Shown here: one piece after another, positions 1 to 8,362 of the stretch
Layout of the letters: each line of letters opens with the position of its first letter
Numbering within the stretch: position 1 is the stretch's first letter
DNA from: an uncultured Pedobacter sp.
GTDB lineage: Bacteria > Bacteroidota > Bacteroidia > Sphingobacteriales > Sphingobacteriaceae
Length of the DNA: 13,922 nucleotides
NCBI RefSeq assembly: GCF_946480185.1
Contig: NZ_CAMLIG010000052.1
Span: forward strand, 1-13,922
Direction of reading: 5' to 3'
Position numbers and translations under genes: made by a program
Notes under the pieces: generated by a model
The model's database searches: none
What the model saw: only the letters and a program-made list of their open reading frames with translations
What the model was told of the DNA's origin: nothing

Positions 1-140
1 GGCTTCGGACAACCGACAGCGAACTGCGGACTTTTTAAACAATATAAGTCGCCATGTTAGCCTCGGACAGCGGACTGCAGACAACGGACTCTTTAAACAA
101 TATAAGTCACGACAGCGACTGCAGACAACGGACTTTTTTA
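1..140. repeat. Three imperfect ~50-bp tandem repeat copies
   Basis: Three degenerate copies follow each other at about 1-50, 61-108 and 110-140. Each holds a run like GACAGCGACTGCAGACAACG followed by GGACT, a short T-run and, in the first two, AAACAATATAAGTC. The third copy runs into an A-rich stretch directly before the start codon at 155. The array begins at the window edge, so more copies may lie to the left. No function is evident; the A-rich end may form part of the leader of the next gene. Confidence 0.7.
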
Positions 141-154
141 AAAAAAAATAAAAT

Positions 155-343
155 ATGAGCAAGTTTGTTTTAATGGGATTATTCTTTTTTCCCTTAGTTG
201 TAAGCGTATTAAGCGTGAAAGACATTTTTGAGAACACTAAATTACATCCCGGCGAGAAGCTGATGTGGATTGCTACTGTGATTCTTTTGCCCTTGTTGGG
301 GGCTATCATCTATTTCTTCTTCGGCAAAAAGAAACAATTGTAA
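155..343 (+). CDS. Small membrane protein, PLDc_N (phospholipase D N-terminal-like) domain
   Basis: This 62-residue protein has two hydrophobic segments, about residues 4-20 and 37-55, joined by a charged loop (KDIFENTKLHPGEKLMW). It ends in a basic tail (GKKKQL). The pattern of a Trp at the start of helix two, then LLPLLGAIIYFF, is typical of the PLDc_N family. In that family the domain stands alone in many Bacteroidota and otherwise forms the membrane anchor of cardiolipin-synthase-like enzymes. The protein has no HKD catalytic motif, so no enzymatic role can be claimed. The ATG at 155 follows an A-rich stretch and is the only reasonable start. It lies 138 bp upstream of dxs on the same strand, with a likely separate dxs promoter between them. 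The family call is fairly secure; the function is unknown. Confidence 0.72.
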   Translation: MSKFVLMGLFFFPLVVSVLSVKDIFENTKLHPGEKLMWIATVILLPLLGAIIYFFFGKKKQL

Positions 344-421
344 ATTTTAAACAGGCTCTAGAAAAAACAAAGAAATATTTTGTCTTAAATATGCCATTAG
401 CTAAAACATTATTTGCGCTAA

Positions 422-457
422 TTTGTCGTAATATTTAATAAAGAATTTATTACTTTG
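422..457 (+). promoter_or_regulatory. Possible Bacteroidota-type promoter for dxs
   Basis: TTACTTTG at 450-457 resembles the -7 box TAnnTTTG with one mismatch, and TTTG at 422-425 could be the -33 box. The gap between them is 24 nt, a few bases longer than the usual 19-21, so the pairing is weak. The -7 box lies 24 bp before the dxs ATG, which would give a short leader. Confidence 0.3.
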
Positions 458-481
458 TGTATTAAAACATCCTAAACAAAA

Positions 482-2413
482 ATGGAAGTACAGGCGGGCG
501 AGCTCTTATCAACAATAAATTATCCTTCAGATTTAAAAAAACTGGATGAAAAGCAGTTGGATGAGGTTTGCAAGGAGCTTAGGCAGTATATTATTGATGT
601 GGTTTCCGTTAACGGAGGACACTTTGGTTCAAGCTTGGGCGTAGTTGAACTTACCGTTGCATTACATTATGTTTTAAATACCCCTTATGATCAATTGGTT
701 TGGGATGTTGGCCATCAGGCATACGGGCATAAAATACTAACCGGCAGGAGAGAAGTTTTTCATACCAACCGAATTCACGGGGGGATTAGCGGTTTCCCAA
801 AAAGAGCTGAAAGTGAATATGATACCTTTGGAGTAGGGCATTCTTCTACCTCTATTTCTGCAGCACTAGGAATGGCTGTTGCTTCTCAATATAAAGGCGA
901 AACCGATCGCCAACATGTAGCCGTTATTGGTGATGGCTCAATGACTGGCGGAATGGCTTTTGAAGCCTTAAACCATGCAGGAATAGAAAACAGTAATCTT
1001 TTGGTGATATTGAACGACAATTGCATGTCTATTGACCCAAATGTTGGTGCACTCAAAGAGTATTTAACGGGCATTAGCACCAGCAAATCTTATAATCGGT
1101 TCAGAGATGATGTTTCTTCTGTTCTGCTAAAAATATCGGAATTAGGTCCCAATGCTCATGAGATTGTTAAAAAGATTGAGAAGAGCATCAAAGGAACAAT
1201 CCTGAAAAAAAGCAACCTTTTTGAATCTCTAAAATTCAGGTATTTTGGCCCAGTAGATGGGCATGACGTTCATCAATTGGTGAAAGTTTTAGAGGATTTA
1301 AAACACATCCCCGGCCCAAAATTGTTGCATTGTGTAACCGTGAAAGGCAAGGGTTATGCTTTGGCAGAAAAAGACCAGACCACGTGGCATTCGCCAGGAT
1401 TGTTTGACAAAATTACCGGCGAGATTAAAAAAGTTGTGGTTGATAAACCGCAACCTCCAAAATATCAAGATGTTTTTGGGCACACCATTGTGGAGCTTGC
1501 AGAACAGAACGATAAAATCATGGGGATTACCCCGGCAATGCCTTCGGGATGTTCGCTCAATATCATGATGAAAGCAATGCCCAGCCGAGCTTTTGACGTG
1601 GGTATCGCAGAACAGCATGCCGTTACATTTTCTGCCGGTTTAGCCACCCAAGGATTAATTCCTTTCTGTAACATCTACTCAAGCTTTATGCAACGCGGTT
1701 TCGATCAAGTGGTGCATGACGTGGCTATTCAGAAGCTACCTGTAGTATTTTGTTTAGATAGGGCAGGGATAGCAGGAGCTGATGGCGCAACACATCACGG
1801 TGCTTATGATATCGCTTTTTTAAGGTGTATCCCAAATATGATTGTTTCTGCACCAATGAATGAAGAGGAATTGCGGAACCTGATGTACACAGCCCAGTTA
1901 AAAAACCATGGCGCACCTTTCTCTATCCGCTACCCACGCGGTAAAGGTGTGATGGTAGATTGGAAAAGACCTTTTAAAGAAATTGAGGTGGGCAAGGGCA
2001 GAAAAATCAGCGACGGTGAAGACATCGCCATTTTAACCATTGGGCATATCGGTAACGAAGCGGTTAAAGCTTGTTTAGAGCTTAACGCAGAAGGATACCA
2101 CCCGGCACATTATGATATGCGCTTTGCAAAACCTCTAGACCAAAGACTTTTGAAAAAAATCTTCTCTAAATTCGATAAGATCATCACCGTAGAAGATGGC
2201 TGTATTTTGGGCGGTTTCGGCAGTGCGGTAGTTGAATTTGCGGCCGATCATCTATATAAAGGAGAAATCAAACGTTTGGGTATTCCGGATACTTTTGTAG
2301 AACATGGCGAACAAAAAGAGCTTTGGGAAGAGTGTGGCTATGATAGCAAAGCCATCATCAAAGAGATAAAAAGTATGGCAGTGGCAAGGGTGACTAAAGG
2401 GATGGTGGGTTAA
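482..2413 (+). CDS. dxs: 1-deoxy-D-xylulose-5-phosphate synthase
   Basis: DXS condenses pyruvate and glyceraldehyde 3-phosphate with loss of CO2 to form DXP. This is the entry step of the MEP isoprenoid pathway and also feeds thiamine and pyridoxal synthesis; the enzyme is a cytosolic TPP-dependent homodimer. The 643 residues match the usual 620-640. Visible motifs are GGH at 45-47, WDVGHQAYGHK at 74-84, GVGH at 117-120, the TPP/Mg site GDGSMTGG (150-157) through NDN (178-180), and FDVGIAEQHA (371-380) with Glu377 as the TPP-activating glutamate. DRAG (426-429) and the DGATHHG loop lie in the pyrimidine-binding domain, and a C-terminal transketolase domain (VEDGCILGGFGSAV) follows. The ATG at 482 gives the N-terminus normal for the family. 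Its last 20 bp overlap, tail to tail, the 3' end of the glycosyltransferase gene on the other strand. Nothing key is missing. Confidence 0.97.
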   Translation: MEVQAGELLSTINYPSDLKKLDEKQLDEVCKELRQYIIDVVSVNGGHFGSSLGVVELTVALHYVLNTPYDQLVWDVGHQAYGHKILTGRREVFHTNRIHGGISGFPKRAESEYDTFGVGHSSTSISAALGMAVASQYKGETDRQHVAVIGDGSMTGGMAFEALNHAGIENSNLLVILNDNCMSIDPNVGALKEYLTGISTSKSYNRFRDDVSSVLLKISELGPNAHEIVKKIEKSIKGTILKKSNLFESLKFRYFGPVDGHDVHQLVKVLEDLKHIPGPKLLHCVTVKGKGYALAEKDQTTWHSPGLFDKITGEIKKVVVDKPQPPKYQDVFGHTIVELAEQNDKIMGITPAMPSGCSLNIMMKAMPSRAFDVGIAEQHAVTFSAGLATQGLIPFCNIYSSFMQRGFDQVVHDVAIQKLPVVFCLDRAGIAGADGATHHGAYDIAFLRCIPNMIVSAPMNEEELRNLMYTAQLKNHGAPFSIRYPRGKGVMVDWKRPFKEIEVGKGRKISDGEDIAILTIGHIGNEAVKACLELNAEGYHPAHYDMRFAKPLDQRLLKKIFSKFDKIITVEDGCILGGFGSAVVEFAADHLYKGEIKRLGIPDTFVEHGEQKELWEECGYDSKAIIKEIKSMAVARVTKGMVG

Positions 2414-3665
2414 GAGGCTGTTTTTTTAACTCGTTTATAAATTTCTTTGCAATATATGCTCTAGATATTTCTTCAATCACTTCCTTAGGATGGTTCACTT
2501 TTAAACTTTCTCCATTCTCAAACTTCTGCCAAAGTTCATTTAGTTTTAAAAGAAACGCCTCCTTGTTTTTAGTCACGAATCCCGCATGATGTTCTAAAAT
2601 ACTGGCTTCCAGATCTCCCCCATCTGAAATTGGCAATAATATCGGTTTTGAAAAATTCAAGTATTCGGCCTGCTTTGAACTAATGATATGTTTTTTAGTA
2701 CTATACCTCAAATGTATGAAAATCGAAGCTTGATTCATTCTTAATAAAAGTTCCTCTTTATTTAATCGAGGCGTAATGAATGTAATTGGATCCAAGCCGT
2801 ATTTATGTATAACCTTTTTTAAGGCTGAGTTGCCATTTGCACCTAAAAACTCTAATCTTATCCTTGATAAATCTCTTTGTTTTATAAAAATCTCCAAGGC
2901 TTGAAAGAAATCTTCCTCCTTAAGTTGGTCAGCATAAATAGTACCCGCATAAACGATATTAAAACTCAAGCTACCAGTAGCTGTTATTTGACTATTTAGA
3001 AAGTTACTGCCATTAGGTATAATTTTAACCTTTTCAAAAAACTCGGACGGAAAAAACTCACGAATAGAGTTTGAAACAGTAGTAATCAAAGTGGCGCTTC
3101 TCAGTAGCTGTAATTCTTTGCGTCGCCCTAAGAAAGTTTTGAGAGAATGCACAAACCTCAATCCATCAACGGGATTATAACCAAAGGTCCACGGATCTCG
3201 GTAATCTAAAATTAACTTAAAATTTAAACGCTGTGCTAAATGGTTTGCAGTAGTAAACAAACTAAAGTGACTTCCCGAGCAAAAAACGAAGCCTTGTTGC
3301 CTGTTAACTTTTTTTAACTCAATATTTCCCGGATAAAATATATCTCTCCTATAAATCAATAGGTGCAGCAATTGAAAAAACCTCCACAAAAATTTAAAGC
3401 CTTTATCAACAGCCAAAAAGCCAAGTTTTTGAACAATATTTGGAGGAAACGTAACTACTTTATGATTTTTTGGATAATAATAATCAACATTCTCTTTACT
3501 TAGTCCGGCAAAGTAACTCTTGCTGATTCCATAATCAATCGTGATCACCTCTGTTTCAAGCCCAGCACTATCTTCAGCCGCTTTTATAAAACTTTTAAAC
3601 CTTTCTGATGAAGTTGTATTTACATTTAAATAAGGTAAAATAAATATTATTTTTTTTACACTCAT
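2394..3665 (-). CDS. Glycosyltransferase, GT-B fold, GT4-like
   Basis: The protein has 423 residues and is probably a cytosolic enzyme at the inner membrane face that adds a sugar to a lipid-linked glycan. Its first half holds a Rossmann-like start (IIFILPYLN, 6-14) and the DYRDPW motif (154-159), common in Bacteroidota GT4 enzymes. TVSNS (196-200) and IPNG (216-219) close the domain. The second half has YAGT (239-242), LEFLGANG (271-278), HLRYSTKKHI (318-327) and SSKQAEYLNFSKPIL (329-343), where the GT4 nucleotide-sugar-binding Glu is expected at E334. Donor and acceptor cannot be read from sequence. It is the last gene of the minus-strand operon, starting 4 bp after the Wzi/RemB-like gene. 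Its stop lies inside the 3' end of dxs. The ATG at 3665 is well placed. The family is secure; the specificity is not. Confidence 0.85.
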   Translation of the reverse strand: MSVKKIIFILPYLNVNTTSSERFKSFIKAAEDSAGLETEVITIDYGISKSYFAGLSKENVDYYYPKNHKVVTFPPNIVQKLGFLAVDKGFKFLWRFFQLLHLLIYRRDIFYPGNIELKKVNRQQGFVFCSGSHFSLFTTANHLAQRLNFKLILDYRDPWTFGYNPVDGLRFVHSLKTFLGRRKELQLLRSATLITTVSNSIREFFPSEFFEKVKIIPNGSNFLNSQITATGSLSFNIVYAGTIYADQLKEEDFFQALEIFIKQRDLSRIRLEFLGANGNSALKKVIHKYGLDPITFITPRLNKEELLLRMNQASIFIHLRYSTKKHIISSKQAEYLNFSKPILLPISDGGDLEASILEHHAGFVTKNKEAFLLKLNELWQKFENGESLKVNHPKEVIEEISRAYIAKKFINELKKQPLNPPSL

Positions 3666-3669
3666 TCAA

Positions 3670-5268
3670 TTAGAAATCATCGTATAAATTCCTAAAAGAA
3701 CTCCTTAACCCAAACGTAATCTGATGTGAACGGTTATCGCTCAGTACATTTTGCTCTATCCTAGAAGTTGCACCTATCTCAAATCTGAGGTTGGTTTTAG
3801 GATTGATCAGGTAGCTAATTTTTCCCTGTAAAAAACTAAAGTCAGTTTTAATTCCTTGAGCAGTCTTATTATTATAACTGGAATTCCTGGTGTCGTAAGA
3901 TTTAAAAATATCTTTGCCAAAGTTATCTCCAGCACCATCTAGACCGTATTGCGCCAAATTAATTTTGCCAATCAAATCAAATCTTTTATAGCTGTAGCTC
4001 CAAATGCTTACCAACTCTCTAAAGTTTGCACCAATAGGATTTGCCAAAGGCTGGTTATAATGCCCATAATTTTGTAATGAGGACCGTTCTGAATAGGTAT
4101 AAGGTCTGGCGGTATTAAACTCCAATAAATAATTAAGTTTTTTTATGCCGAACGCATCAAAACCCTTAATGCCCAACTGGTAAGCAAACTTATTTGCCCA
4201 ATAACCGTTTCCAGCAAATACCTCTTTGGCAGTAAACTCGTCGATTACCAACTGACCGTAAACGGTCATGTTTTTAAGTAACTCGTATTTGGCATTAAAT
4301 CCAATCAATGCATTATCTGGTGATCCGTTGTATCCTTCAATAGGCCTCAAGAAGATGAAAGGATTTACATAGCTGAAATCAAAACCTCGCTTGCCGGTAC
4401 TATCTGCATCTTGCCAAATCACTGCATCAAAAAAGCCTAAACTCAGCTTCTTGTTCACATTCCAATCTACGTAATGAAAAGCACCCCATTTTTTACGATA
4501 GCCATTGTCATAAGAAAACTCGGGAGATTTCAAGTCCGAAAACTGAGCCCACATGGCCATGTACTTCACCTTACCCAACTCGGCGGTAAGCTTTAGGAAA
4601 GGATAGTTGGTAGCTACATCAGACAGTAGCATGGAGCGGTAACCATCACCAATAAAGTTTTTGTCCTGACCTAAAGTTACGTTTAAATATTTTATTGGGG
4701 TGTATGATAAAACCGCAGTTGCGTAAGCCCAATCTTTTGTTGTTCTGGACGGGCCAAATTTATCGTTTACCTGTCCGGGAATAATTCCGTTGGCATCTAC
4801 ATAATTTCTGTAGTAAGTTGGAAACGCGGCCTGATTTTCAAATCCACTGGTATAAAATGAAAATTTAGTGCCAATGGTTCCTCCAAACTGATAGGCTCTG
4901 GTATTTAACCAAGTAGTACCTGCCTGCGAATCATGACCTATCATTAAATCTGGCAAATAATCCGCATAAAAGGTATAATCATCATTTTTGATATCCACCA
5001 AATGTTCACTCAGTACTTTTCGGTGAACCCATGATCTTTTCAAGGTATCTAGACCAATACTTTCAAAAGAGTCCACTGCAAATTTTAAAACCGTATCATC
5101 TTTAAAATAAGGCTTTATTGAACTGTGAAAATTGGTGGAATTGTTGTAAACCTGAGGGTTGAATTTTTGATAGAGGTCAAAAGAATAAGGCAGGTATTGA
5201 TGAGGTGTTTGTGCATGGACTAAAGAAATCCATAAAAAAGACACCAACAGTAAATAAAATTTCTTCAT
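3670..5268 (-). CDS. Outer-membrane beta-barrel protein, Wzi (capsule assembly) / RemB-like
   Basis: The protein has 532 residues from the ATG at 5268. A TTG four codons upstream is in frame but lies within the preceding gene and is less likely. A Sec signal peptide is clear: MKKF, a hydrophobic core (YLLLVSFLWISL), then VHA|Q with cleavage near residue 19. The mature part is rich in alternating polar and aromatic residues with many Tyr/Phe/Gly strand ends, and it ends in a terminal Phe (NLYDDF), as expected for a barrel inserted in the outer membrane. A conserved-looking block runs GHDSQAGTTWLNTR then GGTIGTKFSFYTSGFENQ. In the family, Wzi binds capsule at the surface, and Bacteroidota relatives are often called RemB, a gliding-associated protein. 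It begins 1 nt after the dehydratase stop and ends 4 nt before the glycosyltransferase, so a glycan surface role is favoured. The barrel is secure; the Wzi versus RemB choice is not. Confidence 0.7.
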   Translation of the reverse strand: MKKFYLLLVSFLWISLVHAQTPHQYLPYSFDLYQKFNPQVYNNSTNFHSSIKPYFKDDTVLKFAVDSFESIGLDTLKRSWVHRKVLSEHLVDIKNDDYTFYADYLPDLMIGHDSQAGTTWLNTRAYQFGGTIGTKFSFYTSGFENQAAFPTYYRNYVDANGIIPGQVNDKFGPSRTTKDWAYATAVLSYTPIKYLNVTLGQDKNFIGDGYRSMLLSDVATNYPFLKLTAELGKVKYMAMWAQFSDLKSPEFSYDNGYRKKWGAFHYVDWNVNKKLSLGFFDAVIWQDADSTGKRGFDFSYVNPFIFLRPIEGYNGSPDNALIGFNAKYELLKNMTVYGQLVIDEFTAKEVFAGNGYWANKFAYQLGIKGFDAFGIKKLNYLLEFNTARPYTYSERSSLQNYGHYNQPLANPIGANFRELVSIWSYSYKRFDLIGKINLAQYGLDGAGDNFGKDIFKSYDTRNSSYNNKTAQGIKTDFSFLQGKISYLINPKTNLRFEIGATSRIEQNVLSDNRSHQITFGLRSSFRNLYDDF

Positions 5269-5269
5269 A

Positions 5270-7192
5270 TTAAGCTTCAATCGCTATTTTTTGATCTAAT
5301 TCTTCGTAAATGGAATTGTTACTGATAAAGTCTGGAACCAGTTCCTTCATCTGCTTAACTACGTCTTTATCGTGATAATGGCAGGCCGTTTCTACCAAAT
5401 CATATACCTGTTTACTAATATTGGTAAAATCATAAACCATTACTTTGGCTACCATTATTTTATGATGGTGGGTAGGTAGCGTGTTTTCCATATCGTTCAA
5501 GAGCTCTTCATATAGCTTTTCTCCAGGCCTAAGCCCTGTAAATTCTATCTTAATATCTTGATTTGGGATCAATCCGGATAAACGGATCATTTTTTTAGCC
5601 AATTCCACAATTTTTACGGACTGGCCCATGTCAAAAATAAAAATCTCTCCTCCATTCCCTAAAGTTCCGGCCTCCAATACCAATCTACAAGCTTCTGGGA
5701 TGGTCATGAAATAACGGGTGATATCCGGATGGGTAACCGTAATAGGTCCACCCTTTTGAATCTGCGCTTTAAAACGAGGAATTACAGAGCCATTTGAGCC
5801 CAAAACATTTCCAAACCGGGTAGTGATAAACTTTGTTTTGATCACCGAACCGTTTTTTGCACCCACGTTCTGTTTTTCAATATGACCAGAATAAGACTGA
5901 ACGTACATCTCCGCAATTCTTTTAGATGCGCCCATTACATTGGTTGGTCTTACTGCCTTATCTGTAGAAACCATCACAAATTTATCTACCTGATGCTTTA
6001 CCGATAAATCCGCAATGTTTTTTGTACCACCCACATTTGTACAAATGGCTTCAGAGGGGTTGTTTTCCATCATGGGCACATGCTTATACGCCGCCGCATG
6101 ATAAACGTATTGAGGCTTGAACGTCTCAAACAAATGATCCATCCGAGCTAAATTCTTCACATCTCCTATAAAAGCAATAAAATTACTGAACAAATTGTTG
6201 TCTTGTAATTCCAGTTGGATTTCATGCAATGCAGACTCTGCAATGTCATTCAAAATAATGAGTTGGGGATCAAATTTTACCAACTGACGGACAATTTCAC
6301 TTCCAATAGAGCCTGCGGCGCCTGTCACCAAAACACGCTTTCCCTTAATTTCCTGCGTTAAAACATGGTCCTCAAGCTCAATGGTCTCTCTTTCCAGCAA
6401 ATCCTCAATTCTAATGTTTTTGATCTGGTTAATTTTTACCGCCCCATTCACCCAAGTTTTAATTGGCGGAACATTTAAAACCTTCACGTCGTTATCCAAA
6501 CATAAATCAACTATCTTGTTTTTTCGTTGTGCCGAAATATACTGTGGCGTTAAAATCAGATCTTCAATTTTTTCGAATTTAATGATGTTTTCCAAATCAT
6601 CCGTATGGTATATTCTTACTCCATCCACCACTTTACCCTTTTTACGAGGGTCACTATCTACAAAAGCTACTACGCTCATATTTACGCTAGGGTCTGCATC
6701 TAAACTCCTTTTGGTGGCCACACCCGTTTCTCCTACACCATAAATAATCACCCGTCTTTTGTCCAGTTTTAAGTTTTTGATGTACATGAAAAAGTATTTG
6801 ACCAATACCCGGTAAGTGATCAACAAAACAAAGCTGCACAAACCGGTGATCACTACTACCACATTGGAAATAATGGGGGTTTTATTAAAAGCTAAAAGAA
6901 ATAAATTGCAGAGTATAAAAAAGAGGTTGCTGATAGAAATGCTGAACAGAATCCGGAAAGAATCTTGCGCACTGGTATATCTTACAATACCTGCATAGGT
7001 TTTTACATTAAAAAAAACAACACAGTTGATCCCTAAAAAAATCAGTGTATTTCTACTTAATTCATTGATATTTATCTTAGAAGCTTCAAAATTATGTGCT
7101 AAAAAATAAGAAAATCCCAATGCAAAACCACAGAAGGTCAAGTCGATACAGAATATGAGCCAGCGTGGCACAATGTTTATTCTTCTAAACAT
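5270..7192 (-). CDS. Membrane-bound UDP-HexNAc 4,6-dehydratase, WbpM/CapD/PglF type
   Basis: Large members of this family convert UDP-GlcNAc to UDP-4-keto-6-deoxy-GlcNAc, the precursor of QuiNAc, FucNAc and bacillosamine sugars. The 640 residues match the long form. Four membrane helices (about 11-32, 47-65, 80-101, 107-130) are followed by a first Rossmann-like domain with GVGETG (152-157). The catalytic SDR domain has GAAGSIGSEI (291-300), HAAAYKHVP (365-373) and STDKAVRPTNVMGASKR (409-425). The position of the usual catalytic Tyr is Met420, with Lys424 kept; this SMK-type triad is normal for long-form enzymes. The C-terminus carries TRYFMTIPEA and GLRPGEKLYEEL, which are also typical. It lies 74 bp after the WecA-like gene with a TATATTTG box in the gap, and 1 nt before the barrel gene. 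Stereochemistry at C5 and the final sugar cannot be told from this gene alone. Confidence 0.92.
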   Translation of the reverse strand: MFRRINIVPRWLIFCIDLTFCGFALGFSYFLAHNFEASKININELSRNTLIFLGINCVVFFNVKTYAGIVRYTSAQDSFRILFSISISNLFFILCNLFLLAFNKTPIISNVVVVITGLCSFVLLITYRVLVKYFFMYIKNLKLDKRRVIIYGVGETGVATKRSLDADPSVNMSVVAFVDSDPRKKGKVVDGVRIYHTDDLENIIKFEKIEDLILTPQYISAQRKNKIVDLCLDNDVKVLNVPPIKTWVNGAVKINQIKNIRIEDLLERETIELEDHVLTQEIKGKRVLVTGAAGSIGSEIVRQLVKFDPQLIILNDIAESALHEIQLELQDNNLFSNFIAFIGDVKNLARMDHLFETFKPQYVYHAAAYKHVPMMENNPSEAICTNVGGTKNIADLSVKHQVDKFVMVSTDKAVRPTNVMGASKRIAEMYVQSYSGHIEKQNVGAKNGSVIKTKFITTRFGNVLGSNGSVIPRFKAQIQKGGPITVTHPDITRYFMTIPEACRLVLEAGTLGNGGEIFIFDMGQSVKIVELAKKMIRLSGLIPNQDIKIEFTGLRPGEKLYEELLNDMENTLPTHHHKIMVAKVMVYDFTNISKQVYDLVETACHYHDKDVVKQMKELVPDFISNNSIYEELDQKIAIEA

Positions 7193-7213
7193 AGGTTACA
7201 GTTTTACTAATAG

Positions 7214-7221
7214 CAAATATA
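7214..7221 (-). promoter_or_regulatory. TATATTTG -7 box upstream of the dehydratase gene
   Basis: The minus strand reads TATATTTG here, an exact match to the Bacteroidota -7 consensus TAnnTTTG. It ends 21 nt before the ATG at 7192, which predicts a leader of roughly 15 nt. No good -33 TTTG is seen at the right distance. It could be an internal promoter that lets the last three genes be transcribed apart from the WecA-like gene. Confidence 0.42.
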
Positions 7222-7266
7222 CTATATAGTTTTATTTGTAAGATTTTATTTAATGAAAGAAAAATA

Positions 7267-8253
7267 CTAGTACGAGCTAAACAAGCGCTTATTTCCCTCC
7301 AACTTTAATCTTAATACCATGTAAACTACAACAAGTAATCCAAAAAGTGCAAAGGAAGTAAAATCCGAAAAATAAACTAAGCTGCTATTGAGTAACAATT
7401 GAAAAAAAGCATATAAAGTAGCTATAAATACGTGAGGCCATTTTTTATCATTTGCTAAAAACTGATAGAAATGAGAGCGATGGGCATCAAAAATATTTTC
7501 TCTGCGCACTATTCTGCAAACAATAGTAGCCACAGCATCTAAGCCATATACCCCTAATAACAAGACCCACTTTACATCTCGTGTAGTCCAAATTAAGGTT
7601 GCCATAAAAAAGCTGATGATAAGGGCAATGGCGATACTCCCCACGTCACCCGCAAAGCTTTTTGCCTTTCTACGAAGATTAAAAAAAGCAAACACAATAA
7701 GTGAGGCGATCAAAAGCAAGAATATCTCTTGACTTAATAAATGGATATTTAGGTGGTTTTGGATATATAGACCGCTGCCAACCGTTACCAAAGAATACAA
7801 AACCGTAATGCCGTTAATGCCATCCATAAAATTATAGGCGTTGATGATTCCTATCGTGACGATGAGGGAACAAAGAATAAGGAGCAAGGAATAAAGACTG
7901 TATAGATAAGTAACCGGAATGTTTTGGTTGATAAAAATTTGAGCTAATAAAAGTAAAACCGACAAGAGGTGTACGCCAATACGTAGTTTGTTGTTTAGGG
8001 TCATCACATCGTCCAAAAAACTAATCGTAGCAATTGCTAAAACTGCGTTTGCCAGTAAGTATTGATGGGGTTCAAAAATCAAAATCCCCACAATAAACGC
8101 CATCGGAAATATAATGCCTCCGCCTCTTAAAGTCACTTGCGTATGTGAGCTCCGTTGGTTGGGTTTGTCAATAATGTTGAGCTTATCGGCTATTTTAAAA
8201 TAAACAAGCTCTAGGATAAAAAAACAAATGAGTGCGGTTAAGAATAGAAGCAT
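7267..8253 (-). CDS. Polyprenyl-phosphate glycosyl-1-phosphate transferase, WecA/WbpL (MraY superfamily)
   Basis: Such enzymes move a HexNAc-1-phosphate from its UDP form to undecaprenyl phosphate at the cytoplasmic face. This starts an O-antigen, capsule or exopolysaccharide repeat unit. The 328 residues form about ten membrane helices. Family motifs are in order: RGGG (43-46), the Mg-binding pair D81-D82 (SFLDDVMTLNNKLR), NAYNFMDGINGI (138-149), FAGDVGS (200-206) and the cytoplasmic HRSHFYQ loop (258-264). All catalytic Asp and His positions appear intact. It is the first gene of the group and precedes the WbpM-type dehydratase, echoing the wbpL-wbpM pairing of Pseudomonas B-band LPS, so the likely donor is a 6-deoxy-HexNAc or GlcNAc nucleotide. 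MraY is excluded by the shorter length and motif form. No convincing promoter was seen upstream, where repeat block I begins about 110 bp away. Confidence 0.9.
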   Translation of the reverse strand: MLLFLTALICFFILELVYFKIADKLNIIDKPNQRSSHTQVTLRGGGIIFPMAFIVGILIFEPHQYLLANAVLAIATISFLDDVMTLNNKLRIGVHLLSVLLLLAQIFINQNIPVTYLYSLYSLLLILCSLIVTIGIINAYNFMDGINGITVLYSLVTVGSGLYIQNHLNIHLLSQEIFLLLIASLIVFAFFNLRRKAKSFAGDVGSIAIALIISFFMATLIWTTRDVKWVLLLGVYGLDAVATIVCRIVRRENIFDAHRSHFYQFLANDKKWPHVFIATLYAFFQLLLNSSLVYFSDFTSFALFGLLVVVYMVLRLKLEGNKRLFSSY

Positions 8254-8362
8254 CGCGATTTGACTAAATGGGTGTTGGAATGATGGAGTTTTTGAATATT
8301 GGTTTTACTAAGAATCTGTCTAAATTTTTTAGGTTTCTTTTATGCAAGGGAGCGCCCACTAC

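Noticed and set aside
344..481. TPP riboswitch ahead of dxs
   Set aside because: The 138-bp gap is AT-rich and lacks the conserved CUGAGA and thi-box parts.
886..1916. Several minus-strand open frames inside dxs
   Set aside because: They are shadows of the dxs coding sequence with no family features.
5269..5280. TTG start giving a four-residue longer Wzi/RemB-like protein
   Set aside because: It lies inside the dehydratase gene, while the ATG at 5268 gives a clean signal peptide starting MKKF.
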